Of a stretch of 64,000 nucleotides of DNA, positions 30,211 to 40,691 are shown piece by piece. The stretch spans positions 496,001 to 560,000 of the forward strand of contig QXJR01000015.1 in assembly GCA_020975725.1 (NCBI GenBank), in the 5' to 3' direction. Within the stretch, counting starts at the first letter, position 1. Every line of letters begins with the position of its first letter. The position numbers and the translations under genes were made by a program. The DNA is from Picocystis sp. L7. Lineage: Eukaryota > Chlorophyta > Picocystophyceae > Picocystales > Picocystaceae. The notes beneath the pieces were generated by a model. The model did not search any database and had not been told where the DNA came from. It saw only the letters and a program-made list of their open reading frames with translations.

Positions 30211-31494
30211 TCAAAATTTCTCTTCCTTCGAGCCGTCTCCAAAAAACTGGGCAACCAGGGAAGACCCAATGATAAGCGTGGCCCCTATCCAACCTGTTGG
30301 CCCAAAACGGTCCCCGAGGAACAGGTAGGCAAAAATAGTGCCCCATAGGGGTTCCGATGTGTAAATCAATGCAGCAGTGGGTGCACTCACAGCCTTCAGT
30401 GCTTCCACCTCAATCCACAGTGTCAAGGATGTCGTGAATACTGCCATGTAGGCCAGTTCTAGCCAGGGAATCCCAGGTACAGCACCAACTGCATCCTTTA
30501 CCCCGTGACTTGAGAAGAATGTGCCCAGTTCTGGCACCAGCAACAACATGGATGCACCCGCCAGTACCCCCAGTTGCATAGCCATGAGCTCTCCCGTGTC
30601 TTCCAGCTCAGTGGTGTACTTTTCAGTCCTCCATTTATGTACACCAAAGAAGAACGCGCTCAGCACACAAAGGAAATCCCCAAGGATGGGCGCACCTTCC
30701 CCGCCTCCAGCCCCATCCCCAGTAAGCAAACCCACTCCGAAGATGGCGACAACTGCTGCAATCCAGGTGGAGACCGGAATCTTCCTACCCGACAGCCCGG
30801 CCAGGATAGGCACGGCGAGCACGGTGAAGGTGCCTGAGAAAGCACCGTGTGAGGCAGTGGTGCTGCCCAGTCCGTAGGCTTGCAATTGATACCCTGCAAA
30901 AAGCCACATCCCCAGTTCTGCAGCTGCATTCCTCGCGGGTTTGTTCTTCAGACCTTTGAGAATCGACGGAAGGAAGAACAGCGCCGCCAGGCCGAACCTT
31001 CCTGCGGAGAGCGCCCCTCCCGAAAGCAATTCTTCGGTCTGTTTGATGGCGACCTGGTTGGAACCAAACAGCATGGCGCTCACATTCAGCAGAATCAGCC
31101 CTTGTGCGTGCGTGGCCGTCCATTTGGGCTGGTGTTTTCCTTCTTCTTCCACTCTTCCTTCTGTGTCGACACTCTGTCGGGGTCCGGCCAGATCTTTTTC
31201 TTCTTCGACTTGGACACTCCTCCTTTCCTCCTCTTCCCAAACCTGGATGTTCCATGCATCTTTCACCTCGTCCTGGACGGATTCGGCGGCGCTCCATGCA
31301 CCTACGACATTCCTTCTTTCGTTCCATCCTCCACGTAGGTCGGTGCCGTCCCTCTTTTCCACATCCTTGGTGCTTCGTTTGAGACCGTTTCGGTCCCTCT
31401 CCCCGTCCTTCACCTTGTGCACTCCCTTCAGCGCCGCATGGATCCCCTTTTTCCCCGCAGGCGCGCGCAGCACGGAGCAGGTTCGCACGGCCAT
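30211..31494 (-). CDS. EamA/DMT-family membrane transporter
   Basis: About 427 residues from the ATG at 31494. The first 130 residues are basic then highly charged (EEEERRSVQVEEEKDL) and may contain a plastid transit peptide. The rest has about ten hydrophobic segments in two EamA repeats: LILLNVSAMLFGSNQVAIKQ opens the first and GDFLCVLSAFFFGVHKWRTE the second, with LIYTSEPLWGTIFAYLFLGD, the family's most recognisable motif, near the end. The arrangement resembles plant plastid WAT1-related proteins (e.g. At3g02690). The substrate cannot be told. A GCGAATATTCG element lies about 230 bp before the start. Confidence 0.88.
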   Translation of the reverse strand: MAVRTCSVLRAPAGKKGIHAALKGVHKVKDGERDRNGLKRSTKDVEKRDGTDLRGGWNERRNVVGAWSAAESVQDEVKDAWNIQVWEEEERRSVQVEEEKDLAGPRQSVDTEGRVEEEGKHQPKWTATHAQGLILLNVSAMLFGSNQVAIKQTEELLSGGALSAGRFGLAALFFLPSILKGLKNKPARNAAAELGMWLFAGYQLQAYGLGSTTASHGAFSGTFTVLAVPILAGLSGRKIPVSTWIAAVVAIFGVGLLTGDGAGGGEGAPILGDFLCVLSAFFFGVHKWRTEKYTTELEDTGELMAMQLGVLAGASMLLLVPELGTFFSSHGVKDAVGAVPGIPWLELAYMAVFTTSLTLWIEVEALKAVSAPTAALIYTSEPLWGTIFAYLFLGDRFGPTGWIGATLIIGSSLVAQFFGDGSKEEKF

Positions 31495-34000
31495 GAACGC
31501 GTGCACGTGGAAGTGTCGGCTGTCCTCGTTTCGGCCCTATCCATGGGGAAGCTTCCTCATGACGGATCCCTTCAAGGACTTTCTCGAAAAGGGTCGAAAG
31601 GGGAGATCCCTCGGGTTCGAAAGGGAAAGGAAGCGGGGGGAACGTGTCGGATACCACCCGGACCACGTGGCAGACAGTGGGACCAGCCAAGGCCAGCAGG
31701 AGACGTACGAGATCCGAACCGGGTGCGAATATTCGGGAAGGGGAAGGGTCGAACGCCGGGGATGCGCATCGAGGTCGGAATGAAGGTCGGCCGAGAGCCA
31801 CTTCCTCTCCCGCTTCGTTGCATGGTTGCAACCAGCACTCCTCCACGGCCGCCGCCCGTGCTCTTGTGGGTGCACCGGTGGTAGAAACCGTTCGGGTCCA
31901 CACAATCGTACACCAAAGCTTACATGGGCGCCTTGTCACTTTTGAAAATACACCGATGGAATCCAGCTTTGTACGCTAAACATGACGACATCGCGAAGTT
32001 ACTCATCAGCGTAGGGGCCTACATCGGTCCCGTGCAGTAGCACGCATGAGTCGATGAATGGACGATTTCCCTCCCCCGGATTTTGCTCTCGATACCCTCA
32101 ACCAATGGAGGGTACAGTCCAACGGTGTCTTCGTCGTACACTAGGCGCTAGTACTTTGCAAAGCGTCGGATCTTGTCCCCGAACGTGGTATGCGATATGG
32201 GCGTGGTTCATATATGACTCGCTTACTCTAGGGGGCATGCGTTGCCGTTGTAACCCAATATGGAAAGCAAATGGCACACGGTTTCAAAGAAGCACATTGC
32301 CTCCGATTCATTAGTACGGTTTCGTGGTATCCAACAACCATGCCACCGGGCAAAGGTGCTTCTTTAGCTTGGCTCGTTGCGCTAGCCACTTCTTCGTGCA
32401 ATGGATATTCTTCCTTGGTTATTGATTGCAAATTTGTCTTGTGGTAAAGAAACGTCTTCCTCGTCTTCTACCACGAATGATACCGTGAAACCATACCTAA
32501 GTTGGCGTCGTATGGCACAACATTTCGTTTTGGAAGTCAGTAGAGCATCGAGCAACTCAAAGGGCCTCGAAAGCCACTTCTCATTTTGTTTGGTTGGCAT
32601 GACAACACTTGGTGCTTTTCCAATTCCAGGTCCGCAAGGCCCAATGGAAGGTATGAGTACATTGAAGCTCGGGGAGGATAGTGTGTGATACAGGAGGAAA
32701 GGATGAAAGTAAAATGTATTAAAGTAGGATATTGCGTGAGCAAACGAGGCGTGTAGGTAGAAGGGTTTGAACTTCATTTGTTGCAAAAACGGACTTGTGC
32801 CGTATGACCGCTCGGCAACAAGGGAATCTCAACACTAGTTGTCCGAAATTCCTCATCCGGTTGACTTTCGTGATAGCAAAGACATACAAATTTTCAATGA
32901 CTTTCTCATGGATGAGACATAGTTGAAAAAGACATACCCCTAGGGATGAAATTATGGTAACGACTCATATGTGAGTGTTTTGGTCGAAAGCTTTTCCAAC
33001 CCCAACTATTGTGCCTCTCGCTTATAGAGGTTCTCATGGATCCAATTGGTACGTGACGATGTGTTGTGTTTGCCCTTGTTGCAAGGCTCAACACCATATT
33101 GATTCTTCTTTGTATTCATGTCCGTCTAATCTTGCCCTTTCTTCACGTTGGGTGCTTTGCTCATGCCAAATGCATCGTTTTGTGTCTGCTTAACATGTAC
33201 TGTTCCACCTTTGTCGCACCACGCACTTGGTGCCCACACAATATCGCCCATCTTGCTATCGTCACGCAACTACCATGGTGCGTACCGTTCATTGTGGTCC
33301 CCTATTCTCTCTAGATGTTGCTCCACACTATCTTCATGCGCGGTAGTCATACATCCCGGAGGCTCTTTTCAAACCTCGACAAAGAAAAAGCCACGGTACA
33401 TAAATGGGATACGGTTCCTAAGACATTCTAGAGTAAGGGAGCATTCGGTGTGAGGGGGTATCTAGTTGCAACCTCAATGGAGTATCTACAAATGGGCAGA
33501 CAAGCGTGGTAAAATCCAGCTAGGAGGGGGTTCTCTTTCGCCCCACGAAGGCCTCCCTCGCAACCAAGACCGGAAGCAAACTCCAGCAACCATTTTACTG
33601 CTGTGATTTTCCCTCGAAGTCCTATCAAAGGCTCCATGCTTCACGGGCAGTCTGACTGCATCACAAGCTCGTGCGCAAACTGAGTCCACAAGGCTTGGTC
33701 ACGTTGACCACCATGACGGCTTACGCATACGGTGAATTTTGACTGCATTTCGAATATTTACAACGAAGAAAGCAGGGGAGGGTGAGAGGAACCAAGAGGG
33801 TCCCCTCTCCTTCTGTGACCCTCCCACCTCCGCTCAAAAGGGATAAGTTTCCTTTTGAGGAAGGGAAAGTGCCCACCCACACGTGCTTCGAACCGTCATG
33901 CAGCGACGGAGGTAGAAAGCGTTTGACCTCGTGCAGTCGATGCAGAGAGAGACGGAATGCTCTTCCTCCGGCCGTTCCTGCATGGACGGATCGAGACACC
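31495..34000. other. 2.5-kb gene-free stretch with an AT-richer core
   Basis: 31495-31880 is GC-rich promoter sequence of the EamA gene, with GCGAATATTCG near 31725. From about 31900 to 33770 composition shifts to distinctly AT-richer, with short frames full of stops on both strands. No domain, terminal repeat or target duplication was recognised. It may be a decayed insertion or plain intergenic DNA. From 33780 on it resembles the 3' end of the A20/AN1 gene. Confidence 0.4.
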
Positions 34001-34788
34001 TCATATCTTCTGTACCTTGCTGGCCACAACCGTAGGGTTGGCCTTAGCAATGGCATCACGACCAGCAGATTTGTAATCAAACGTGCACTCGTGCTTGTCT
34101 GAGTAGCGATGTACAGAGCAGAAGATGTAACCACAGCGGCACTTGAACCCTGTCAGGCCCACCTTCTTGTTGCAGGAAAAACACCTGTTCTTATGTATCT
34201 GGATGGTGGCTTTGTCGTCCTTCTCGTCTTCCTGCTGTGAAGACTGCACAGTTTGGTCCTGTGCAGCAGGGAGGGGTGCTTCCACCTGTGCATTTGCTTT
34301 CTCTGTGCTCACAGGAGCCACCAAACTGGACAGAGACGCTCCTGGGAGCAGGGCCGGAGGTTCCTCCAAGACCTTCGGCTCGTGCATCTCCATTTTTTTC
34401 TGCTGGGCAACTTCGTGCTCGCGGAAACACTTTGAGCAAAGGTTGGACGTGGCCGGATTGCTGTTCGAACATTCGCGAAGCCGAAGCCCGGTCAGCACGG
34501 GTTCTTGGTGCAAGCGTCGACGCAACCCTTCGTAAAACCCCGACACGGGAGCGCACGGTCTTCGCCACACGGCGCGAAAGGAGCGCACGATTCGCCTATT
34601 CCTGTTCCGAACGGAGTGGAGTCCACCCGCTCGGCCGCGCCAAAGGTTGTTTCCCATCCCGTCGCCTTTCCCCTTTCGTTCCGTCCCGTACGCTCGTGGC
34701 GGAGCACGTACCCAAAGAATCCACAACCGTTCGCACACAGCCTGGGGCTGGACGGTTGCATGTACTCGTCGGATCCTTGTTCTGCCAT
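34001..34788 (-). CDS. A20/AN1 zinc-finger stress-associated protein (two exons)
   Basis: Exon 1 about 34788-34712, exon 2 about 34460-34001, 178 residues, the usual plant SAP length. The splice rebuilds the A20 finger: [10 protein letters not shown] joined to [15 protein letters not shown] (C-X3-C-X11-C-X2-C). A Pro/Ser/Ala linker follows, then the C-terminal AN1 finger [35 protein letters not shown]. SAPs act in stress responses and bind ubiquitin through A20. The intron is about 251 bp, longer than most here, and interrupts the finger itself; CTGAC lies before the acceptor. The frame without splicing would lack a complete A20 finger, which supports the model. Confidence 0.92.
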
Positions 34789-36048
34789 GCTGTTGGCTCA
34801 CACCGGTTCGCCTCGCTCCTTCCTACCCCGCGGTTGTGCGGCGATCCGCCTGCCGTGTGCAGTTCGCGACGCGATCCACCGACGTCGTCTGATCCAGGCC
34901 GCTTTCCCTCGGCTTGGGCGTGCGCACGCGCGCTGTTGCCCACTTCCTGGCGTCTCCCCGTGCGGGAGACCTTTCCTGTCGAGTCTGGACGCGCCCACAG
35001 GCGCGCGGGAGGCACGTTCGGCTGCTCGAAACGCGCCTGAAGCGGACGTAAGCGCGGGATGGAAGGGAAGACACGTTCGATCTGGTTCACGGATGGACGT
35101 GCTCGGTGGGCAGGTCCTGTGCCCTGGAACTGGGATCGAGACCCCCCTCGATTTGGGTACGCCGCCGAAGCAGAGGAAAGCACCGAGGCGGGTCCGGGCC
35201 ACTCGGGGGTGGGGGGCGTGCTTCCCTCCATCTGGGGGGTGGTCCCCTCTCGCCCCCCTCTCCAACGGCTGGGGACGTCAGCTCAGGACCTCCCTGGGCC
35301 ATCCACGACCCAGCTGGGGCTGGAAGGGGAGGAATCCCGAACCCAAAAGGGGGATCTCCCAGATGAGGACAGGATGAACTGCGACCGTAGTTTCGGGATT
35401 GCCGCGTGGTTCGTGGGGGGGGGCGCTCCCTCCCCCCGGGGAGGGGAGATCCTCAACGCGACACGTCGATCCGAGGCGGATCTTCGTCGGATGTTGGTCA
35501 AAAAACCCGGGTGGTTGAGCACGACTCGCAGAGACTCGCCCGTTTCGACACGCAAGGTGGACGTGGGAGGCGGAGAGCCCTTCCTGGGCCGGGAGGGATC
35601 CGAGGCGCAGGACCCGAGGACGGACCCTGGGTCGGGCGTACGTTCCCATCGCATACCATCGACCGACGAGGAAATCTTTGCTACATCTTTCGTATCCTCT
35701 GCACTCGCTGGTCGGGACGAGCCCTTCCCGGTCCTCTGCGGCCATCGCTATTCCTCCCCCTCTCGTATCCCATGGGACCTCTCATTTTGCTCCATATGGC
35801 CCGGAGATGCGCTGCATGGCCTGCAGAGGAGCCGGCCCGGGTTCAGACGAACCCCTCCACCAGTGGGACTCTCGAGTTCGTACGAGTGCACCCGAGTCGA
35901 ACCGTCCGATCGAGGACCCTTGGATGGAACACAGGGGCGGGAAAACCGACTACACGATGAACAAGGGTGGAGCGAGCTCACCCCCGGTTATATACACAGT
36001 AAGAAACACCCACGTTCAGCCTTGGCTGTGCCGAACCAAACTGGGCGA
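34789..36048. other. Spacer between A20/AN1 gene start and FtsH stop
   Basis: The 34789-35100 part is GC-rich promoter-like sequence. From 35130 to 35640 there are many C and G runs (e.g. around 35240 and 35420). Several frames are open on both strands but none has recognisable content or a family match. The 3' 300 bases are less GC-rich, as expected downstream of FtsH. Confidence 0.3.
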
Positions 36049-38196
36049 TTATGTCACATCAGGCACCGGCAGACCTTCGACGAAGATCTGCAAACTATGG
36101 GGCGAGACCACCTGGCCAAGCAAACTTCGAAACTTTTCTCCCTCCAAACGCTCCGTCTCCTCCAAAGAAGCTGCTAGTTGTTCAAAGATGGAAGTATTGG
36201 CCCGGATGACGTCCTTTGCCACATCCAGGGCAGATTCGATGATGCTCTTCACTTCCTTCTCCACCAGCCTTGAGGTCGCTTGGCCCTGATCCAGTCCATA
36301 AGCACCGTCAGAACCACCCCCGCTGGAAAGGACTGAAACCGAAAGAGGACCAATGGCATCATTCAGGCCGTACTCTGCCACCATTTTGTATGCAAGCTCC
36401 GTAGCCTTCTGGATGTCATCCACCGCACCCGTCGATGCAAAGCCAAAGGACACCTCCTCTGCGGCTCGGCCACCCAGCAGAGTCACGATGCGGGCGAGAA
36501 GCTCCGATTCAAACATCAACGCACGATCTTCCGTGCTTGGAGGGAAGTACGTGAAGCCGAGGGCACCACCAGACCGGGGCACAATGCTCAATTTCTCAAC
36601 ATGTGAAGCACCAGGCACCAGCTTCGCCACAGCCGTACCCACCAACGCATGTCCCACCTCGTGCTTGGCTACAACTGTCTTTTCCAATCCCTTCAGTATG
36701 GAACGCTTCTTCTCGATCCCGGCAAGATTACGCATTATGGCTACCTCAAAGTCTGCTTTGGCGACAACGCTCCTCCTCTTTCGTCCTGCCAACAAGGCTG
36801 CTTCATTGACGAGATTCTCCAGATCAGCACCCGTGAATCCAGTGGTGTGCTGGGCAATGTCTCCAAGGTCAACATCTACATCCAGCGGTAGTTTACGCCG
36901 AGAAGAGTGAACCCGTAATATTTGCTCCCTCCCGATGCGATCTGGGCGCTCGACGGAGATAATCCTGTCAAACCTTCCTGGGCGTCGGAGTGCTGGGTCC
37001 AGGACGTCGGGTCGATTGGTTGCAGCTATACAAATTACACAATTGTCATCACCACTATTGAAGCCGTCCAGTTCCGTCAGAAGCTGATTCAGTGTCTGCT
37101 CCCGTTCATCGTTCCCCACGCTGCGGAGGCGGTTGTCTCTGCCCTTGGCGACGGCATCGATCTCGTCGATGAATACGATAGATGGAGATTCCTTCCTTGC
37201 TTTGCTAAAAAGTTCTCTCACCCTGAGGGCACCCATTCCGACATACAGCTCCACAAATTCGCTGGCTGATGTGCTGTAGAACGGGACACCTGCTTCTCCC
37301 GCCACTGCTTTTGCAATAAGCGTCTTTCCTGTGCCCGGAGGGCCAACCAGGAGGACACCGCTGGGCGGGCGAGCACCAACCTTGGAGTACCTGCTGGGGT
37401 GTTTCAAGTATTCGACAATTTCCTGGAGCTCTTCACGTGCTTCATCCACACCTGCTACATCAGCAAAGGTGACGGATGGACGCTTCGCCAGGCCGTTCTT
37501 CGTTCGGATGCCTTTAGAATTGGTCGCTCCATCCTGGCTCAGGAATTTTTGCGGCATGTTACTCAGAAAGGCAACCAGAAGGGCTAGGTAGATGAGATAT
37601 ACCAGCACCTGATTGATCTGATTGTTCGGCCGGTACGGTGCACCAAACGACACCTGCATCTTTTGGAGCAGTTCGTAGGGCATGGGAAAGTCAGCTGGCC
37701 TCAGAGTAGCGAATTTGCAGTGTTTCCAAACTCCATCCTCTTGCAACTCTCGAGCCATCATGCCTGTGCCAGATTTGGGTAGGAAGACCAGTTTGGTTCC
37801 TTCCACTTCGACAGATTCCACTCTACCTTCATTCACGGCCCGCAAGAAGTCCGAAAAGGGGACGTATTTGATGATTGTAGCCGCAGCAGATCTCTGATTG
37901 TCTTTTCCTCGAGAGACACCCCCAGGATGTACGGTTCTGAAGAGCAGTACTACGCAACCGACGGCAAGAGCACCTTTCGCAGCTTGTTTGATCGGCATCC
38001 GTTTGGCCAGCCAGTCCCAAGTGCTCCTTGGCGGCCTCCTGGGCGGAGAGGACGTCCTTTCATCGTTCCAGCTACCTTTTCTGTCCGACGAGCAAATCGA
38101 ACCGCAGAAGCCTCGCCTTCGAGCGGACCACGACGCTTCGCGGACGTCCCTTCTCACGACACGTGCCTCGATCCTCCACGGCGCGACCACGCGCAT
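36049..38196 (-). CDS. FtsH-type AAA metalloprotease, probably plastid (FtsH7/9-like)
   Basis: About 715 residues from the ATG at 38196. The first 60 residues are Arg/Ser-rich with few acids, fitting a plastid transit peptide. Two hydrophobic segments flank the N-terminal domain (GALAVGCVVLLF and VLVYLIYLALLVAFLSNM), typical of FtsH. AAA module: Walker A GPPGTGKT, pore motif ELYVGMGALRVR, Walker B IVFIDEIDAVA, SRH ATNRPDVLDPALRRPGRFDR. The zinc site KHEVGHAL is intact, so it should be a working protease. The GVDEAREELQEIVEYLKHP block and the protein length fit the FtsH7/9 group. A longer frame continues upstream to 38376 without support. Divergent from PEX14. Confidence 0.93.
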   Translation of the reverse strand: MRVVAPWRIEARVVRRDVREASWSARRRGFCGSICSSDRKGSWNDERTSSPPRRPPRSTWDWLAKRMPIKQAAKGALAVGCVVLLFRTVHPGGVSRGKDNQRSAAATIIKYVPFSDFLRAVNEGRVESVEVEGTKLVFLPKSGTGMMARELQEDGVWKHCKFATLRPADFPMPYELLQKMQVSFGAPYRPNNQINQVLVYLIYLALLVAFLSNMPQKFLSQDGATNSKGIRTKNGLAKRPSVTFADVAGVDEAREELQEIVEYLKHPSRYSKVGARPPSGVLLVGPPGTGKTLIAKAVAGEAGVPFYSTSASEFVELYVGMGALRVRELFSKARKESPSIVFIDEIDAVAKGRDNRLRSVGNDEREQTLNQLLTELDGFNSGDDNCVICIAATNRPDVLDPALRRPGRFDRIISVERPDRIGREQILRVHSSRRKLPLDVDVDLGDIAQHTTGFTGADLENLVNEAALLAGRKRRSVVAKADFEVAIMRNLAGIEKKRSILKGLEKTVVAKHEVGHALVGTAVAKLVPGASHVEKLSIVPRSGGALGFTYFPPSTEDRALMFESELLARIVTLLGGRAAEEVSFGFASTGAVDDIQKATELAYKMVAEYGLNDAIGPLSVSVLSSGGGSDGAYGLDQGQATSRLVEKEVKSIIESALDVAKDVIRANTSIFEQLAASLEETERLEGEKFRSLLGQVVSPHSLQIFVEGLPVPDVT

Positions 38197-38514
38197 GTTT
38201 TTCCTCCTTCTTTTTCCCCTTTTCCGCCTTTCACGTGCACGCAATTTTCTTCCCCTCGTCTCGGAACCCGCGAAAGGTCCCTCTGCTTTTCGCGAAGCGC
38301 GCGCGCGCGTGCGCGCTTGATGCGATGGCACTGGATGCACGTGGCGAGGCTCCCCGGCCTGGATCGATATTTCCATCGATATCTCTGTTTTTGAATCGCG
38401 ATCTCCCGGGCATGGAGGGAAAGATCTCGATGGGTGGGGGGTCGGTCCACGTGGTGGGGGTCGGATCTGGCCATGGAGAGGGGGGAAGGAAGTTAAGTCC
38501 AGGGTTCACATCGA
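38197..38514. promoter_or_regulatory. Divergent promoter spacer of FtsH and PEX14
   Basis: Contains GATCGATATTTCCATCGATATCTC at about 38362-38385 (two copies of the ATCGATAT motif, 12 bp apart), AAGATCTCGATGGG near 38421, and AGTTAAGTCC about 24 bp before the PEX14 ATG. No gene seen. Confidence 0.45.
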
Positions 38515-39868
38515 ATGGACGTGGTCCAGCAGGCGATGGCGGAGGACGGCGGACGCGAAGCGCGCGTGCGCAACGCCGTGGCGTTCCTGAAGCATCCCAA
38601 GGTGCGCGAGGAAGGTGGAGGAAGGCCTGAAAGGGAGAGAAGGAGGAGCTGACGCGTGAAAAAAGGTGATCGGATCGTCGGAAAGCGCACAGCGGACGTT
38701 CCTCGCAGGGAAAGGCCTCGCCGAAGACGAGGTCGAGGAAGCCTTCCGATTGGCGCAGGAAGAGTCGCCGGCGATCGGGAAGGCGGTCGAAGGGCAAGTG
38801 GCACGGGTGGAACAGCCGCCAAGGACGAACGGGACGGAGAAAGGAGGATGGCGATGGACCCAGGTCGTCTTGTACACCGGCTTCGCACTCGGAGGATTGT
38901 ACGCGGCCAACGCAGCCTTCGGGGAGTACCTGTCGCGCTTCGTGCACAAGAAGCAGCAGCAGGGGGAAACAACGGGAGCGGTGATGCAAGGCAGGAGGAC
39001 GCTGGACGAAATCCTGCAGGTGAAGACCCTGGTGCAGAACACGATGCAGGAGAGCAAGGACGTGAGGGAGCACATGGAACTGCAGGAGAAGGTCCTCGTG
39101 TCGCACCTGCAGGGATTGCAGGAAACCTTGGAGAGGATTCACGCTGCTCTGGAGGGTCCAGCACGGAAAGAGGATGTCGATCCAGCAGCATTGCGTCGCG
39201 TGGAAGATCGATTGGCCGATATCCAAGATCGCTTTCTGTCCGTGGAAAGCCAATCCGTCGAGCGCAATTTGAACTTGGATTGCGAGCTCACGGAGATCAA
39301 ATCGCTGCTTCAGGCACGTTCCAGAGCGCCGGACGCGACGGAAGCATGGAGGACCGCCAAGGATGACGGGTCCAAAGAGGAGGTTCCTCGTGCGGAGCCT
39401 GCGGAAGGGGCCTCTTCTCCTGCCGTGCTCCGGAGCCATGCTTTGGATTTCGACACGTCGGAAGAATCGTACGAGGTGACGGAACGGACGGATGTCGCCG
39501 CTGCGGGTGCTGCACGGGATCCGGAGGTCTCGTCCGTTCCTGTTTCCGAGCCGGCTGGTATTCAGCGTTCTCCGGTTTCGGTCTCGTCCGACAAGCCGCC
39601 ACATCCACGGTCTTACTTGGATGTGCTGGCCATGTTGGAGCGGGGAGAGACGCCACCAGGCATCCGTTCGGACGTGGCGGACCGTCCTCCTGATCCGACC
39701 CAGGTTCCTCGTGATCCCCGCATGGACGTTCGTCCGAAGCCTTGGTCGATCCGTTCGGGTCCTGGATCGGAGGCACGTCCTTCTTCCCCATCGTCGCAGG
39801 CGTTGGACGAGGACGATTGGCGGCCTCCGTCTCCTCCGCAGCCTTCGTTGACCGCCTACACGATCTGA
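38515..39868 (+). CDS. PEX14: Peroxin-14, peroxisomal membrane docking protein (two exons)
   Basis: Exons 38515-38601 and 38666-39868, 429 residues. The splice joins ARVRNAVAFLKHPK to VIGSSESAQRTFLAGKGLAE, recreating the conserved N-terminal PEX14 helix bundle (AVKFL-P-V, then FL-KGL--EE) that binds WxxxF motifs of PEX5. A hydrophobic segment (VVLYTGFALGGLYAANAAFG) and a coiled coil (about residues 120-240) follow, then a disordered Pro/Ser tail. It is part of the docking complex for matrix-protein import. The intron is just 64 bp with CTGAC before the acceptor, the shortest clear intron in the window. Confidence 0.93.
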
Positions 39869-40691
39869 ATCCACACGCAATTCCATCCGTTTCCATCCGG
39901 TTTCTGCCCCTTCCCATCCCTGCTTCGCGTCCTTCGAGCATCGCCCTCGTCCATCACGTGGTCGAGGACTCCCAGTTCAAGCCCCGTTTTTTCCTCGGAT
40001 CTCCCCGACCGACCGCGTGGGGATCCGTATTGTGAGCCGTTCGATGCGTCTCCCACCCCGGAGATCTTCTCGGACCACCTCCCCCCGGGAACACGTCCGA
40101 TCCAGGGGGGAAAACACAGGAAGGATCCGCACGCCCTCGGGACCGTCCCAGGGAGTCCCCCGGGGGGAATCCCTCCCCGGGAGGAAACTCCTCGGACGGA
40201 AACGATCCGCGCACCCCCGCCCATGCCCGTCGAGGAGATGCGGTTCCACCCCTCCTTCTCCTCGTCGGGTGCGGGTCCTCTCCCGCTCGTTCCCCACGGG
40301 GATCCGCATCCCTCCCCCCGGGACCCGCCAGCCGTGCCCCCCGGGGCCCCTCGGAACGGAGGCATTCGACCTCCCTTGTGTGGGGGCGTCCCGAGAACCC
40401 GGGAGCGGGGGAAGCCGAGGTCGCCCCTCCCTCTTCCCAGCGTGTGGCACAGGGGGGGGTCCGAGGGGGGACAGCAGCAGCAGCAGCCATGGCCCCCGAA
40501 CCGCCTCTCGTGCTTTGGTGAGAGGTCGCCATTTCTCGCGAGGACGAGGCGGACGTGCCACGCCTCCTGGCGCGCAGGAAGGAGGTCGGGGAAGCAGAAG
40601 TGGACCTCCTCGGATCCAGGAGAACGGCGGCAGGAAGATGGAAACGGACAGGAAGGAGAAACGGAGGAGAGGAGGAGGACAGGAAGCGGTG
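39869..40691. other. GC-rich spacer before WD40 gene
   Basis: Rich in C and G runs (CCCCCCGGG-type blocks at 40080-40190). An ATG with ten codons followed by GTGAGA (about 40489-40519, MAPEPPLVL) could be a first exon of the next gene, but no acceptor with a branch-point motif follows in an agreeing phase. Otherwise nothing recognised. Confidence 0.3.

Noticed and set aside
31900-33770. AT-richer block as a transposon
   Set aside because: No terminal repeats, target duplication or transposase motif could be shown by eye; reported only as an unexplained block.
38231-39886. 551-codon minus-strand open frame opposite PEX14
   Set aside because: Antisense shadow of a well-supported PEX14 gene; no family resemblance.
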